Source: Tetracentron sinense
Lineage: Eukaryota > Streptophyta > Magnoliopsida > Trochodendrales > Trochodendraceae
NCBI GenBank assembly: GCA_015143295.1
Contig: CM026564.1
Coordinates: forward strand, 16,976,416-17,040,415
Direction: 5' to 3'
Length of the DNA: 64,000 nucleotides
Below the pieces are notes generated by a model. The model made no database searches, was not told the origin of the DNA, and saw only the letters and a program-made list of their open reading frames with translations. Made by a program: the position numbers and the translations under genes. Below, in pieces: positions 46,571 to 57,729 of this stretch (within the stretch, counting starts at the first letter, position 1; each line of letters begins with the position of its first letter).

Positions 46571-48875
46571 CTAGTTTTATCTCCATTTAGTTTCAATCAA
46601 GTGGCAACTGCTGTTTTGGGAACTCAATTGGCCAAACTGCATTTCAAAAACTTGGTCAAATAAGTCGGTTTGGCTGGTCCATCTCAATTAAGTGATTCTT
46701 GCAAGTTATAGAAACCATCTGCAGCGAATTAAATTGGTAACCAATTTCTTCCTATGCTTTGCTGCATGATGTTGCCACGGCTAACCCTCACTATATGAAA
46801 ATAAATTTGGGCAGTGGACTGATGTGGAATCGCTAATTAACGAACTGCAGCAGATTGAAGGCATCCAATCCGTCTCGAAGGGCCATTTTTTCTTGGGGTT
46901 TAGCTCCAACCTTTCAGGTACGCACACCTTAAGGGCAAGGTTGTAAAACTTGATATGGACTTGATGAAAGCTCAAGTCAAGCCAACTCAACTTTTGCATT
47001 GAGCTTTCGGGTTGAAGAAGCACATGTTTATATTTGTTTACGAGCTTCCCAAGTAATTTTATAAATATTTTCTTGCATACTGAGTTTTCGAGTATCTGTT
47101 TCATTTTACTTGAGATTTACGCAAGGGGTGTCTAAGGTCTCAATGTTATCGAATATAAATACATACATAACTGCATAGTTGTACATAGATGTAAAGCAGG
47201 GGTTTGGTGCCCCCCATTTGATTACCCTCAGCATTGAATCCACACAAAAGTGAACTGATCTGATGATCATATCCAGCTGTTGAATTTCTCTTGTAAATTC
47301 TTCATATTCTTTTGACTGCATAAGTTCAGAACTATTATTTTCTCCCTTACATAGACCAAGTTAACTCTTGAGGTCACACCCAAATCTTGATAAAATCAGT
47401 TCGTTTTTCTTTAACACTGTAATGGGATTTTAAGTATGAAAAATTGTGCATCTTTAAATACTGATTTTCTCTATTGGATCCCCAGAATCGAAACATTGGT
47501 TTTGCAGTTCATGGATTGAAAAAGATGCACCAATAGAAGGAAACAAGAAACTTCAGTCTATAATGTCTATGGATCTTGTCTTTTCCCTAATTCTATACTT
47601 TCAATGCTGTAGAGAATATTAGCTTTTTGTGTCATCTAGTTCTGAAACTTTCTGCCATCGATCTTTCTTTTCCGTTTCAGGTCTATATGGCATCGAAGTT
47701 TGAAAACCAATACAAGTTACTTGCTCGGTCCGAAAACAAAGTACAAGGGGCATGAATCTTGCTAGTTTTGGCTTCAATGGTCAAAATTGTTAAGACAACT
47801 GAAACACACCCCATTTTCTCCTTGACCCATAAGTTAAAACTTAGCCAGTCTGACTGTTTGAGTCACATGAATTTCACTTTCTAGAAAGTTAAAAATGAGT
47901 TATTTGATCATATTAGTACTAAACAAATGTGAATAACGAATCAGATGACAGGGGAAACCCGTCTGTTCAATTTTTATACATTATTATTGCCCAAAGATGA
48001 TTGCACATTGTTATGACTCATCACATTGGTTTCATTTTTAAAAACACCATCTCCAAATTAATGAGGCCATTCCTTTTACCCTTTTAGAAACTAATTGTGT
48101 TTATGTAACATTCGTTAATTTAATTCAAGTGGTAGATTATAGTTTGTCTTAGGATCTCTGTTTAAGAGAAGTCCCAAAGGAGTGCGGAGCTCTATGATGC
48201 ATGTCATTCCTTGGAAAGTTGGAAGTATGAAAAGAGGTGGAGCCCATCAGTTCCAGATGGATCCTGTTATAAGGGGTGTACTTCACCCCTCTTTATATTA
48301 TGCAGCATTAACATGCCGCTGTGTCATAGATTTTTTATAGTTTAATTGTCATTATAGCTCTCTTGATTAAGTTAAGAAAGAAACTAACTAAAATTGGATA
48401 TATCCTTGAGCAGGTGATAGTGCAAGCTTCCTTGGATAAAGAAGAGATGAAAGCTGTAATTCTAACATGTACAAATAGGGTGGAGTAAACATCTTCTTAA
48501 CCTTTTAACGTTCATTGAGTGCTGTAAATTCCCTCCACCCCGTGTTCGACCCTGTTGGCCAAATGGATTGTGCTCCATGTCGCGATCTTGAGAATGCAGG
48601 TTCCTTACCAACATGCTTACTAAAAGAGAACGAAAATGCAAAATTCCTTTTGCCATTTCTTTGACTTGCTATCTTTGAAATTAATTTCTTCATTTTTCAG
48701 TTACCAATTTAATAATAGTAATGATTATTTCTTGTTAGATTTACACACGAACGGAATGCTTCCTTAAACTTAAATTGCCCATTAAAATTTAAAATAGCAA
48801 AATATTCTTGCCATCAATTAAGGGGCCAAGATAATGGGCCTTAGCCCAACATATGACTGAAGAACTTTAGTAACC

Positions 48876-49106
48876 TTTTTTTGGTAAGAGGTAATATAAC
48901 AACACCAAAAAAACACAAACACACTCAATCGGACCTCAGGTAAACGCTAAGGTGCGATAAGGGTGAGTCCAAGCAACCACTCCAAAAGGGCCTGGCTAAT
49001 GGAGGGTTGATGGCCCTTTTTACACCCCTTGCAAAGTCAGTACCCAGCTGACGTGGGACTAAGAGGGATAGTAATTCCCAGCTTCAAACACGGATTTGAT
49101 TAGAAT
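48876..49106 (-). mobile_element. SINE-like retroposon with 10-bp TSD
   Basis: Flanked by tttagtaacc at 48,866-48,875 and 49,107-49,116. On the minus strand it ends in a short A-rich tail after tattacctcttacc, and its 3' half matches 4,818-4,937. Size (231 bp), A-rich end and TSD fit a SINE, but I could not see a clear pol III box A/B, so a truncated LINE tail is an alternative. Two copies near two different pseudogenes suggest a dispersed family. Confidence 0.72.
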
Positions 49107-49379
49107 TTTAGTAACCTCGACGGAAATATGTGAATTTTTTTTTACCGTTATTGTCTTTCAATATATGTCGGGTGGTTAGGGTCATTTGATTGGTCTGATT
49201 TGGAGCTACAATACCTCATGGAGTGGATGGTTTACATATCAGTTAGTTGTCATAATACTTCTCATTAAGAAGAGAAGGTTCCTTTTTGCAAGCGAAACAT
49301 CAACGTGTTTGATCTCTATTGGCAGATATTCATATTAGGACCTTGTTAATACTCTATCATGGCTAAGTGTACTGAGGAT

Positions 49380-49602
49380 GAGGATGTGTTCGGTTGGCAA
49401 GATAGTAAAGTAAAAGAAAAGATAAGAAACTTAAATTGTCTTGCAAAACAACCATCAAAAGATGGATGAAGATTTGGGTAGAAAATTTGTCATTTTTGGG
49501 AAAGTGCATAAAAATAAAAGTGTGATTCTTGCAAATCAAATGCAAGAAAACACACTTTTCTTTTCCTTTCCCTCACTTTCTCGCCAAACAAACGCACCCT
49601 TA
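49380..49602. mobile_element. MITE-like element with hAT-type ends
   Basis: The left end gatgtgttcggttggcaagatag and the reverse complement of the right end, aagggtgcgtttgtttggcgagaaag, are similar, of the type common in plant hAT-related MITEs. The interior is short and non-coding. TSD unresolved. Confidence 0.45.
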
Positions 49603-50807
49603 AAATGACTTGAGTGAACCTCTAATTTGACGAAAGAGGAGTGCTAACCCTCGTCATAGAATTCAAAAAAAAAATTCATAGTACTAACCCTAGTCATAGA
49701 ATTCAAAAAAACTATTCAAACTCTCACTATGAGTACAGCACTTTGCATTAAAACTTTTAAATGAGGAAGTTATGGTTTATAATAGCTCTAAGGTAAGAAA
49801 AAAGTAGTGACACTTATTCTCACACAATGGGATTTTGGAAGTCCTGTTGGGTTACATAGCATATCGCTTTGAACAAAATTTACAAGCAAGATGGTGGCAT
49901 AAGTTGATTCTCTCATTTTAGAAATGAATAAATTCTATTGAGTTTTGATTCTTGTAATCAACTGTGTGTAAAGAACGCATTTGGCAACTATCACACTCAA
50001 AATCAACAATTAAGAAATGAAATAACATAATTACGTTTGGATAGAAAGAAAAAAAAATTATTATAGGTATTAAATATGGTCATAATCATCAATGCGTTTT
50101 TAACAATACATTTATAACTTAATAAGTATTATAAATTTTTTCATGTTTATCTTGTTTTGTTTTAAGAGGAGTGTTAGCCACAGTCGCATTTACTCCAAAT
50201 ATTTCCACAAATGCAAGAGTAGCTATAACACGTGGAGATGTTTGATAATTTTACGGATTAAGAAAATAAGAAGGGAAGTGTTTGACATTTGTAGCCACCA
50301 AGTTGCGTCTTTGGAAACTGGGGTAGCAAAATCCTTGTTTTAAACATGTTTCTCATATTTGATTTTAAAAACCTATTTTTTTTGTTCCAGTAAAATTACG
50401 TATAAATATTTTGAAATAGTGTCTAAATTTCTTGAAATAGTGTTTGAAATCGTTCATTAAATCTTTGTATGCCATTTATATTTAGAGTCAATCTACAGAA
50501 ACTTCCCAAATATACTGTGTATGGCTAACCATTGAAGGTCAAGATTTGGTTTATCTTATTTTGTCTTTTCTAATGTCCCATCAATTTAATCTTGACACTT
50601 TAATAATTAAATATTATAATTGGGAAGTATATTTGGGGGTAAATTGTTTTGATTTGAGGCCAAAAGGCCCATGAATTTACCAGTTTGAACCTAGGTCATG
50701 GTTTTGAGACTCTTAATATTATCCCATCAAGCAATGAAATTCCTCTAGTAGATGCCCAAGTATTATACTCAAGCATAGCCTATTTGCCCAAAGTGTGAAA
50801 ATGTGTT
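49603..50807. other. no gene recognised
   Basis: AT-rich intergenic DNA with a short repeat of ctaaccctngtcatagaattcaaaaaaa at 49,645-49,710. The frame at 50,143-50,343 has no family features. Confidence 0.5.
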
Positions 50808-50810
50808 TTA

Positions 50811-51151
50811 CTAAGGAGATGATAGCATGTATGAGCACATTCCATTGGGCGGTACGCGCATTCCTTCCAAGCTTGCCACATATTTTCTATAACACCCACT
50901 AACTATAATTAAGATTCACTCAGCCCTAAGATTAATTAATCTAACCTTGGTTTTCAGAGAAAAAAAAAACTTGGTTATGAGTTTATGACTCACTTAATTT
51001 TTTTTCAAAAAATTAAGGTTAGTTTATTTAAATTTAGGGAATTATGGGTTTTAACCACAATTAAAGGGTGTTAAAGAAAATATGTGGCGAGCAAGGAGGT
51101 GTGCGCATGTCATCCAATGGAACATGTGCATGCATGCTATCACCTCCTAAG
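50811..51151. mobile_element. fold-back MITE, 341 bp, TSD TTA
   Basis: The left arm (ctaaggagatgatagcatg..., 50,811-50,950) and the right arm (51,010-51,151) are imperfect inverted repeats of about 140 bp with matching internal blocks, e.g. gccacatattttct and its complement. It is flanked by tta at 50,808-50,810 and 51,152-51,154. A TTA TSD is typical of PIF/Harbinger-derived (Tourist-like) MITEs, though the terminal bases differ from the best-known families. Confidence 0.72.
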
Positions 51152-51411
51152 TTAAACAACGTTGCATGCATTAGAGACAATGCAGAAAGGCTTAGGATCA
51201 TCTCTAGTTATGGTAGGAGACGATCTGCATGACTGCAATGCTAGCATGTCATGTGTCTTATAATTGTCCAATTTGAAAGTAATTGACGCAAGGAGTCACC
51301 ACTTCATTGATTCGGGTTTCATTCCCGAAAGGATGTGAATCTTATCATCTCCACTCACCACCCCCATTGATTCAAGTTCCAGTCCCAATAGGGTATGAGT
51401 ATGTGATATAG

Positions 51412-52020
51412 CGACCTTTTTTGAAAAAATTTTGAAAAAGAAACTAATCCGGGTATTTAACACATTAATAAGCATGAAGCATATTAATATGCCAAATACT
51501 GAGTCGCCACCATCATCGAGTTATGGTGTGATTGGTCACCGAAATTCATTTAAACTATAGTCAATATGAAACCATGATAAGATTCTGGGAGAGAAGGTTC
51601 TATCATGATTCCGGGAAGGTGTTAGGCACCCCAAATCATCCGTCTAAAGACGGTAACCTGTGCTTTCAAAATTCCCTAAGAATTCAGTTTAAAAGATCGG
51701 CTTAAAAAATAAGAATATGAGACTCTAACTTGACTCACTCAAAAAGGACCCTAAACTTCAAAGGTTTTTTTCTTAGAAAAGGAAATGGAAAAATCTAAGT
51801 TTGGGAAAAATGGACATTATGACGACTCTAATGTAGGAAGATTAGACATCGTTAGGATGCATGAAATGACAAAGAAATATGTTCTAAAAATTGGCATTAT
51901 AACGACTCTAATCTAGGAAGATTAGACATTGTTAAAATACATGATATGATAAGGAAATATACTTTTAAAATGGGCATTATAACGACTCTAATCTAGGAAG
52001 ATTAGACATCAAAAAATGCA
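51412..52020 (+). mobile_element. third copy of the solo-LTR family, truncated
   Basis: It carries gagtcgccacc (51,501-51,511) and aaggtgttaggcacccc (51,616-51,632), 115 bp apart, as in the elements at 6,004 and 1,048 (108 bp). Also shared are gtgtgattggtcacc and atcatccgtc-a-gacggtaacc. The start is probably tgtgatatagcgacc at 51,412; the end was not found and no TSD could be set, so it is probably truncated after the tandem repeats. Confidence 0.72.
51808..52012. repeat. tandem array, 2.5 units of about 80 bp
   Basis: The unit contains ggcattataacgactctaat, ctaggaagattagacat and a variable AT-rich tail. Three copies, the last shortened, within the third LTR-family copy. Confidence 0.85.
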
Positions 52021-52145
52021 TGAGTTTAGCTGTGTTTCTCTCCCTCTTCCCCTCCACTGTTCATCTTGAGCTTGCTCCCTCCTTCAGATGTCAACTCTGA
52101 ATCCATCTTCCCCATCTCTCTCTCTCTCTCATTGAAATAAAAATC

Positions 52146-52472
52146 GCCAAAACCGATACGAAACGGGCGATATGTATCAGTAGACCCCTATACAATATTT
52201 AAACTGATACGAACCGGGTGATACATACCATTTATTAGTTATTTATATTTTAATTCATTGTGTAATTGTAATTATATTTACTATTTTATTTTGAGTTGTT
52301 TTCCATGACTTTATATTTGGTAAATTTAGTTCTTATAACTCATTTATTTTAAATTTAATTTGATTTTTGAAAAAAAAGAAAAAAATTTATGTATCGTCTG
52401 AAACATTTACCGAAACCGATGCATATAGGTTTTGGTTTGAACCGATAGATCCTCCGAAACCGTATTTTTAAC
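52146..52472 (+). repeat. dispersed repeat, copy 2 (aaccgatac type)
   Basis: Same block order as 45,062-45,375, starting ccaaaaccgatacgaaacgg and ending ccgtatttttaaccc. It lies directly before a CT microsatellite. Confidence 0.75.
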
Positions 52473-52476
52473 CCTT

Positions 52477-52477
<1 letters not shown>

Positions 52478-52514
<37 letters not shown>

Positions 52515-52709
52515 CACTTACTCATGCCATTAAGACCAACCCAAGAAACTATTCTCCAGCTCCTTCAGACTATTCTCTCTCTATTTAATAAGTTCTTCTC
52601 TGGAGAGCGGACGGACTGGGTTTCCGGTGTGAAGTCCGGCAAAACTCGCCGGAAATTTGATGAGGATGAACTATTCGAAGAAATGCAAAAGAGAATTGAA
52701 ATTTCACAC

Positions 52710-52743
<34 letters not shown>
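52478..52743 (+). other. short ORF between CT and GA microsatellites
   Basis: A (CT)n tract (52,478-52,511) and a (GA)n tract (52,710-52,743) flank a 65-codon frame (52,524-52,721) whose second half is charged: GKTRRKFDEDELFEEMQKRI. The composition is unlike the surrounding AT-rich DNA, so it may be a first-exon fragment of some gene, but I do not recognise a family. The two tracts are complementary and could pair. Confidence 0.3.
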
Positions 52744-53829
52744 GAAAAGGGAGGAGTTTAAGATTTTCTCGGCAACCAAACACAGCAAAAGAGAGTTTTT
52801 TATGGAAACTTGCTCATATCAGCCGTATAGAAAAAGATGTTTATTTATTCTTACATTCAATTGTATCACGGGTTGGTTGGTCCCACTTGGACGGTCAAAT
52901 GCGATTGCTCCAACCCGGCTCTTTTTATGGATTGACGAGTTGTCCGGTTTTAAAACATTGTTCACACCAATAAATTGGAGATATTTCTCCTCTGAGAAAC
53001 CGTCAATGAGCAGTTTTGAAATAACGTTTCTCAATTATTTGCACTATTTAAATAAGAGAGTACATGGGAGATATATATATATATATATATAGATGTGTAG
53101 GACACCATCAATTAGTGTGCATGGAATAAATGTAGATGTGCAGGACACCATCCCTTAGTACATCTTACTTTGATTCGACTAATGACTTTGTAAAACTAAC
53201 TATATTCCAAAATTAAATACATTTGTAATTCCTCCATACTCTTTAACTTCAAATATAGACTTTCCTGAACCTAATATGACTCAATTAAGAACTTACTATA
53301 TAGACTACTTGCTAGAATATAAAAGAAACTATTTTAAAGAAAGTGAATCAGGCTCCTACTGAAATCCTGAAATATCATCCTAAACTAATCTAAAAGCCCA
53401 AGACATTAGATTTCTTTTCACTTAAACCTAAAGAAAATAAAAAAATCAAACTACTATCATCCTGCCATAAGCTCCCACTTTGTATGTATTTTTTCTTTGC
53501 CATAACTCAAATCATGTACAAATTGCATATTATCTGCTCCTATGGAAAGCTAATCAGATAAGCTTTATATTGGATTGAATTGAAGGTAGCAAAACACGAT
53601 AGTCTATTATCTTAAATAAAATGACGAAATTAGACTGCATTATTCTCTTTTCTTGTATTGCTTTTCATTACACTCTTATATTGAGAGGATTGATTTTTGT
53701 ACGCTGTTAGTGTGTCTTACTTCAGTACACCAAGTTTTACCATGTTCTTTGTCAGTTGGTCTAACCAGACTCCTGCCAATATCTTATGACATTCCTAGGG
53801 TTTTAGCTTTAAATGAAATGAATTTCATG
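52744..53829. other. no gene recognised
   Basis: AT-rich intergenic sequence with a TA microsatellite (53,072-53,090) and a short duplication agatgtgnaggacaccatc at 53,091-53,150. Frames at 52,802 and 53,653 carry no known motif. Confidence 0.45.
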
Positions 53830-54366
53830 GTCTATTTACACAGTCCGCTCTTTGCAAGGTCATGTCTAATGGTGTTTTTTTTTAATAACCCAACTAAATT
53901 GATAATTAAATATGACAAGTCCGAAGGGCGAAGGCCATTGCATAACCCACTAAGGGGTTCGAGAATTAGAGAACTCTCCATGAGAAGATCATGAATTATG
54001 AAAACATCGGTAGCATCTATAGAAGATAGTCTTCCCTTTGTCAGAAGATGTGCTTGATGTATGACAACTCTTCCCTGCAAACCTAATGCATACTGATTGG
54101 AATTCAGAAATGAGACTCTTGATATTGTGTCCATAATAGTCCAAGAATTATTACATTCTGAACTAGAACTCAGCGCTGGAAATATTTATGCTGCCCCAAC
54201 TTCTAGATTTTGCCGGTTTTAAAGCTTCAAAGATTGCCCAAGCTTCGGCCACAATTGCATAACCACCCAGATTCAGCTTTGCTACTGTGACAATAGTCAG
54301 GCCTTCTTGACTTTTTCCCATAAAAGACATATGCTGATAGACTACCATTTGTTCTAGCTGCTCCAT
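53830..54366 (-). mobile_element. possible RNase H (RVT_3-type) fragment
   Basis: The minus-strand frame 54,366-54,163 reads YAIVAEAWAIFEALKPAKSR then SWGSINISSAEF. This resembles the AEAWAI...AL..A..W..I..ESD part of plant LINE-type RNase H. The next frame (54,134-53,832) could be a decayed continuation. Short and diverged, so tentative. Confidence 0.4.
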
Positions 54367-54574
54367 CAGAAAAAAAAAATTACCTCAAACTGGTCCTTTG
54401 AAGAATTACTAGAACTCTCTCATGGATCAGCTTAAGAAGGTTGCTGGGTGGGTTAGTTTGGAACTGTTTGCAAAGAGAGGATGAGAGATCCTCCATCACT
54501 TGTTCTTTACATCTTGCTGGATGATTGGATCTCTTCTCCTACGTGAGGAATGCATCAGGAATCGAAATTATGAT

Positions 54575-54825
54575 GCATCACAGTCAATTCTCAATCATCC
54601 TTAACAACAAATGCTTCAAAGTCAATTCTCAATCATCGTTAACTCATAGTTTCATTTGAAGCTTTGGTGTTTTAGATTAGAATCACTAAAAAAGCCTAAG
54701 CTTATTTTGTTAGTCTTTGAAAAGAAGAAATCTGAGTTCCATTTGAAGCGTTGGTGTTCTAAATTAAAATCACTAAAAAAGCCCAAGCTTCTTTTGTTAG
54801 TCTTACAAAAGAAGAAATCTGAAAA
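54575..54825. repeat. tandem duplication, unit 87 bp, and a shorter one
   Basis: The block atttgaagcnttggtgttnt ... aaaagaagaaatctga occurs at about 54,651-54,737 and 54,738-54,824. Just before, gtcaattctcaatcatc occurs twice (about 54,583 and 54,621). Because 87 is a multiple of three, both strands show artificial repeated frames here. Confidence 0.8.
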
Positions 54826-56042
54826 TCTGAGATTGAGCTGGGGGGAAACCACATGGATTTTCCTTATCCTTCTGGCACTAATTGAACTTTTACTGCCATG
54901 GGCTCGCATTTTGAAATTCTCAAGAGACGTGAAGTTTTGCTTTCATTTTTCTTAAGTCGACAATTTCACTTGACTTATGTATGTTCAAATGCTTAAGGAG
55001 AAAGATTTATTAGAACTGTTAAGTCTTTCCTAAAATAGTTCAGATTACTCAAATATAAAATAATGTCAGTTGAATGCATTCATGGGAAAATTACATTCAA
55101 AAAACTGGAATTTCGTTGAACGTGAAGAGGATGAATTATTTTTTTTATGTTTTTCAGATGATCTGTTATATTAAGGATATTCTTCAAAGCTGAGAAGACT
55201 TGGACCCAACAAGCAGGTTTTAAGAGGTGTGTAATTAATATCATTTTCAGCAAGGCCATGATAAATGAAAGAAGACCCCTTCTGTGTGGTCTTAAATTTG
55301 AATTATTTGCAGTGGAGGAGATGAACCTACTATAGTTTTAATTAAGATACAAGAAGTAAGCCATTTGTTTTTCGAAGTGCGCTTTTGTTGACTTAATCGT
55401 CGGATTCTCGATTTAGTAGCTTTCTGGGTATAGAATTCCCACATTTATTTTTAGGTAAGCTGAATTATAAGATGCCTTAAGGGGGGACTGCGCAAATGCT
55501 TTTGGCTTTTGTCACCTTCAAACTTGTGAACAAATGATATAATAGGCATGGAGATTAAGTTCATTACATTCTTGACAGGGAGATCATGGTTATTTTCCAG
55601 AAAAGGACAAACACATGGCCGGGCTTTGATTCGTGGCTTGCTAATCTCTCTTTTTGTGCAGTTGGGGATTCGGGTGGGCAATGAGTGACCACATGACAGT
55701 ATCTACATTGCCACGTGTGGTTCATAATTCAAATGCCACCATCGTCTAATCTTTACTTGCACTCTCCTTGCTATTAAATACCCTTTTGGCTCTCTCTCAT
55801 CATTTCATCAAAACCTCAGATTCCCCAAAAATTGTCCTGGTGACAAGAATAACCTGTAGTGTGTATGTGTTCTCGCAGTTTTTTTTCTTACTCTGGTTTT
55901 TCTCTCTCTGTTATTTAGTTTGTAGTAATTGAATGAGTAGTGATAGGCGGACTCATGGATTCCATTTCAAAACCTAAGGCATCCACTATTTCCCTAATTG
56001 AATCCTAAACCTTGTAATTTGAAGTTGATACATATGGTTTCT
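54826..56042. other. no gene recognised; possible upstream region
   Basis: Intergenic. It ends with CT-rich sequence (55,795-55,915) just before the ERF pseudogene, which could be its old leader. No coding evidence. Confidence 0.4.
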
Positions 56043-56575
56043 ATGTCAAAAAAGGCTCAAAAAGGGGAATTTTAGCAAAAGCTAGTCCAGGACCATACAA
56101 GGGTGTTTGAATGAGGAAATGGAGTCAATGGGTGTCGGAAATATGAGTTCCAATGAGCCAAACGAGGATATGGTTAGGATCTTATGATGTGCCAAAGAAG
56201 TAGCTCAAGCATATGACGCTGCACTATACTGTTTACTTGGTGCTAGAGGAAGGTTCAATTTCCCAATAGGTAAACGACCGAAGCCCCCCAGTGGATCACC
56301 GAATCGCTATATAAAACTGATATAAAGGCAATTGCAGCAAGATTTGCGTCACCAAAATGTTTGCCCGTACATTCTCCAATGTCTTCAATGACAAGTCTTG
56401 TGACATTGCCGAATCTATCGGTTTCGAATGAGTTGGAGAATTCGTGCGAAGTTGGTGAATTTCATTGGTGAATTTCATGTTGCAGCCGGTATGCCGGAAC
56501 CGGAAACATTTCTGCCGGAGAGTTTTCTGTTTGATGATCTGATCATGCTTGAGGCGGACTGGATATGGGGCATAT
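56043..56575 (+). pseudogene. AP2/ERF transcription factor pseudogene
   Basis: An AP2/ERF DNA-binding domain can be read across frames: GPYKGV, tga (56,108), MRKWSQWVSEI, tga (56,144), VPMSQTRIWLGSYDV, then after a one-base shift near 56,190 AQAYDAALYCLLGARGRFNF. Both tga codons stand where the domain has Arg, consistent with CGA-to-TGA. Downstream are KAIAARFASPK and, near 56,490-56,575, an acidic end FDDLIMLEADWIWG like an ERF activation region. ERF genes are often single-exon, so processed or segmental origin cannot be told. Not functional: stops and indels inside the DNA-binding domain. Confidence 0.8.
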
Positions 56576-56935
56576 TAAGGAACTAAGAATTTTAGAGATG
56601 TAATCCACAACTATAGAAAGATATCTATGGGGATATGATAAACAGATAATCTATAAATTTATGTCAGGTAGTTAATAGTCTGAGTCCTTATTATTATCAT
56701 TGTTCTAAATACTTGGGATTTACAATATGAAACTTACATGCCGTCTTAAGCTTTATGGGTCCTTATGCCATGAGAAATTGAATGTACAGTAATGTGATGC
56801 AATAGGACTTGTACAGAAACGCTTCTGCTGACATGTCAATGAAGTTAACGTTGGTTGACAAAAAATCAGGGAAGGTGCCAAAAAAGTTCACCAGATTTTG
56901 GTTGGATTCTAGATGGATTTAGCAAATGATCCTGG

Positions 56936-57293
56936 TGTGATCCCTGGATCACACGAATTCAGTACCCTTAAAAAAAAAAAAAAGAAGAAGAGTGTGAGAG
57001 AGAAAGTGGACTGTTTCGAGAGAGTCTGAAACCTCCTAAGTTCCCTCGGAACGATTGTATTCAAAACTTATGTCTTATTTAAATAGTCTAGCATTCTACT
57101 AATTAGGAATGATTGTCATAAATCAACATGCTAAGAATATCATTCTAAAAACAGTAAGTAAATAAAGAAAAAAGAGTTCCTAAATAAAAAGGATTTCTAA
57201 ATAGCATTAGGGATGTAGTATCTCCAATAGTGCATGCATATCTTGTGCATGGTTGTAATGCGTCTCAAAGGGTACCAAGTGAGGTGAATAACG
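56936..57293 (-). repeat. gypsy 3' LTR
   Basis: It matches 62,434-62,668 over about 220 bp (gagagaaagtgga-tgtttcga, aacctcctaagttccct, ttatttaaatagtctagcat, attaggaatgattg, cataaatcaacatgct). On the minus strand it ends ...GGGATCACA. It is preceded by the polypurine tract at 57,294-57,306. It retains about 130 bp absent from the other LTR. Confidence 0.83.
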
Positions 57294-57306
57294 TCCCCTT
57301 CCCCTT
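57294..57306 (-). other. polypurine tract
   Basis: Minus strand aaggggaagggga directly before the 3' LTR; this primes plus-strand synthesis in LTR retrotransposons. Its position supports the LTR border. Confidence 0.7.
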
Positions 57307-57729
57307 GAACAACCCTTGTCCTCAAGGGTTGAAATCTGGAAAGTGTTGTTGAAAGGCGTGCCACAACTCCCATGTAGCGTCCTTAGCTACAATGCTTGTA
57401 GAGCCCCGGAACTTTTCCTATGCATTGGAACTCGTGCCAAGGTATTTTGCCTTTGTAATCTTTTTTCTTTCTATAAAATGAGAAATTTTGAACAACTTAA
57501 GTGTTAAAAGGTAGTGTTCCCAAGTCGGATGTGTCAAAAAACCCGAGTTACTGAAACCATTGGCGGATCAGTCGAATTCAGGGGCAATTTAGTTAATAAA
57601 TAAAGTAAAAATTAGAAATTTTGAAACGTCAGAAATGTTCCTTTTCGAAGTACGAACCCAACGCAAGTTGAATCGTCAAAATCCGACGAACGAGTCAAAA
57701 GATATGGCCAAAACAGTTTGGACCTGCAG

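Larger units (their letters stand above)
44476..46814. other. long intron of the S1 pseudogene
   Basis: A 2.3-kb intron holding an aaccgatac-type repeat (45,062-45,375) and a gcctc/ctcaaggtg-rich repeat (46,424-46,570). No other gene-like content. Confidence 0.55.
43601..48488 (+). pseudogene. S1-domain RNA-binding protein pseudogene (At1g12800-like), 3' part
   Basis: Exon pieces: 43,601-43,672 (AKLSVGDVVKCCIKKITYFG), 43,767-43,855, 44,206-44,276 (IVEVKVHLLDFAPERITLSL), 44,386-44,475 (DPLIKALEYVIGDSNSLDGR), 46,815-46,917 (WTDVESLINELQQIEGIQSV), 47,681-47,740 (VYMASKFENQYKLLARSENK) and 48,414-48,488 (VIVQASLDKEEMKAVILTCT, then taa). The first three form an S1 OB-fold. The rest is the C-terminal region known from the plastid S1 protein of this type, which is thought to act in chloroplast RNA metabolism. 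Lesions: a 7-bp insertion (43,812-43,818), an extra base near 46,896, doubtful splice phases, and no 5' exons (the full protein is several times longer). Family named from memory; fairly sure of S1, less of the exact orthologue. Confidence 0.82.
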
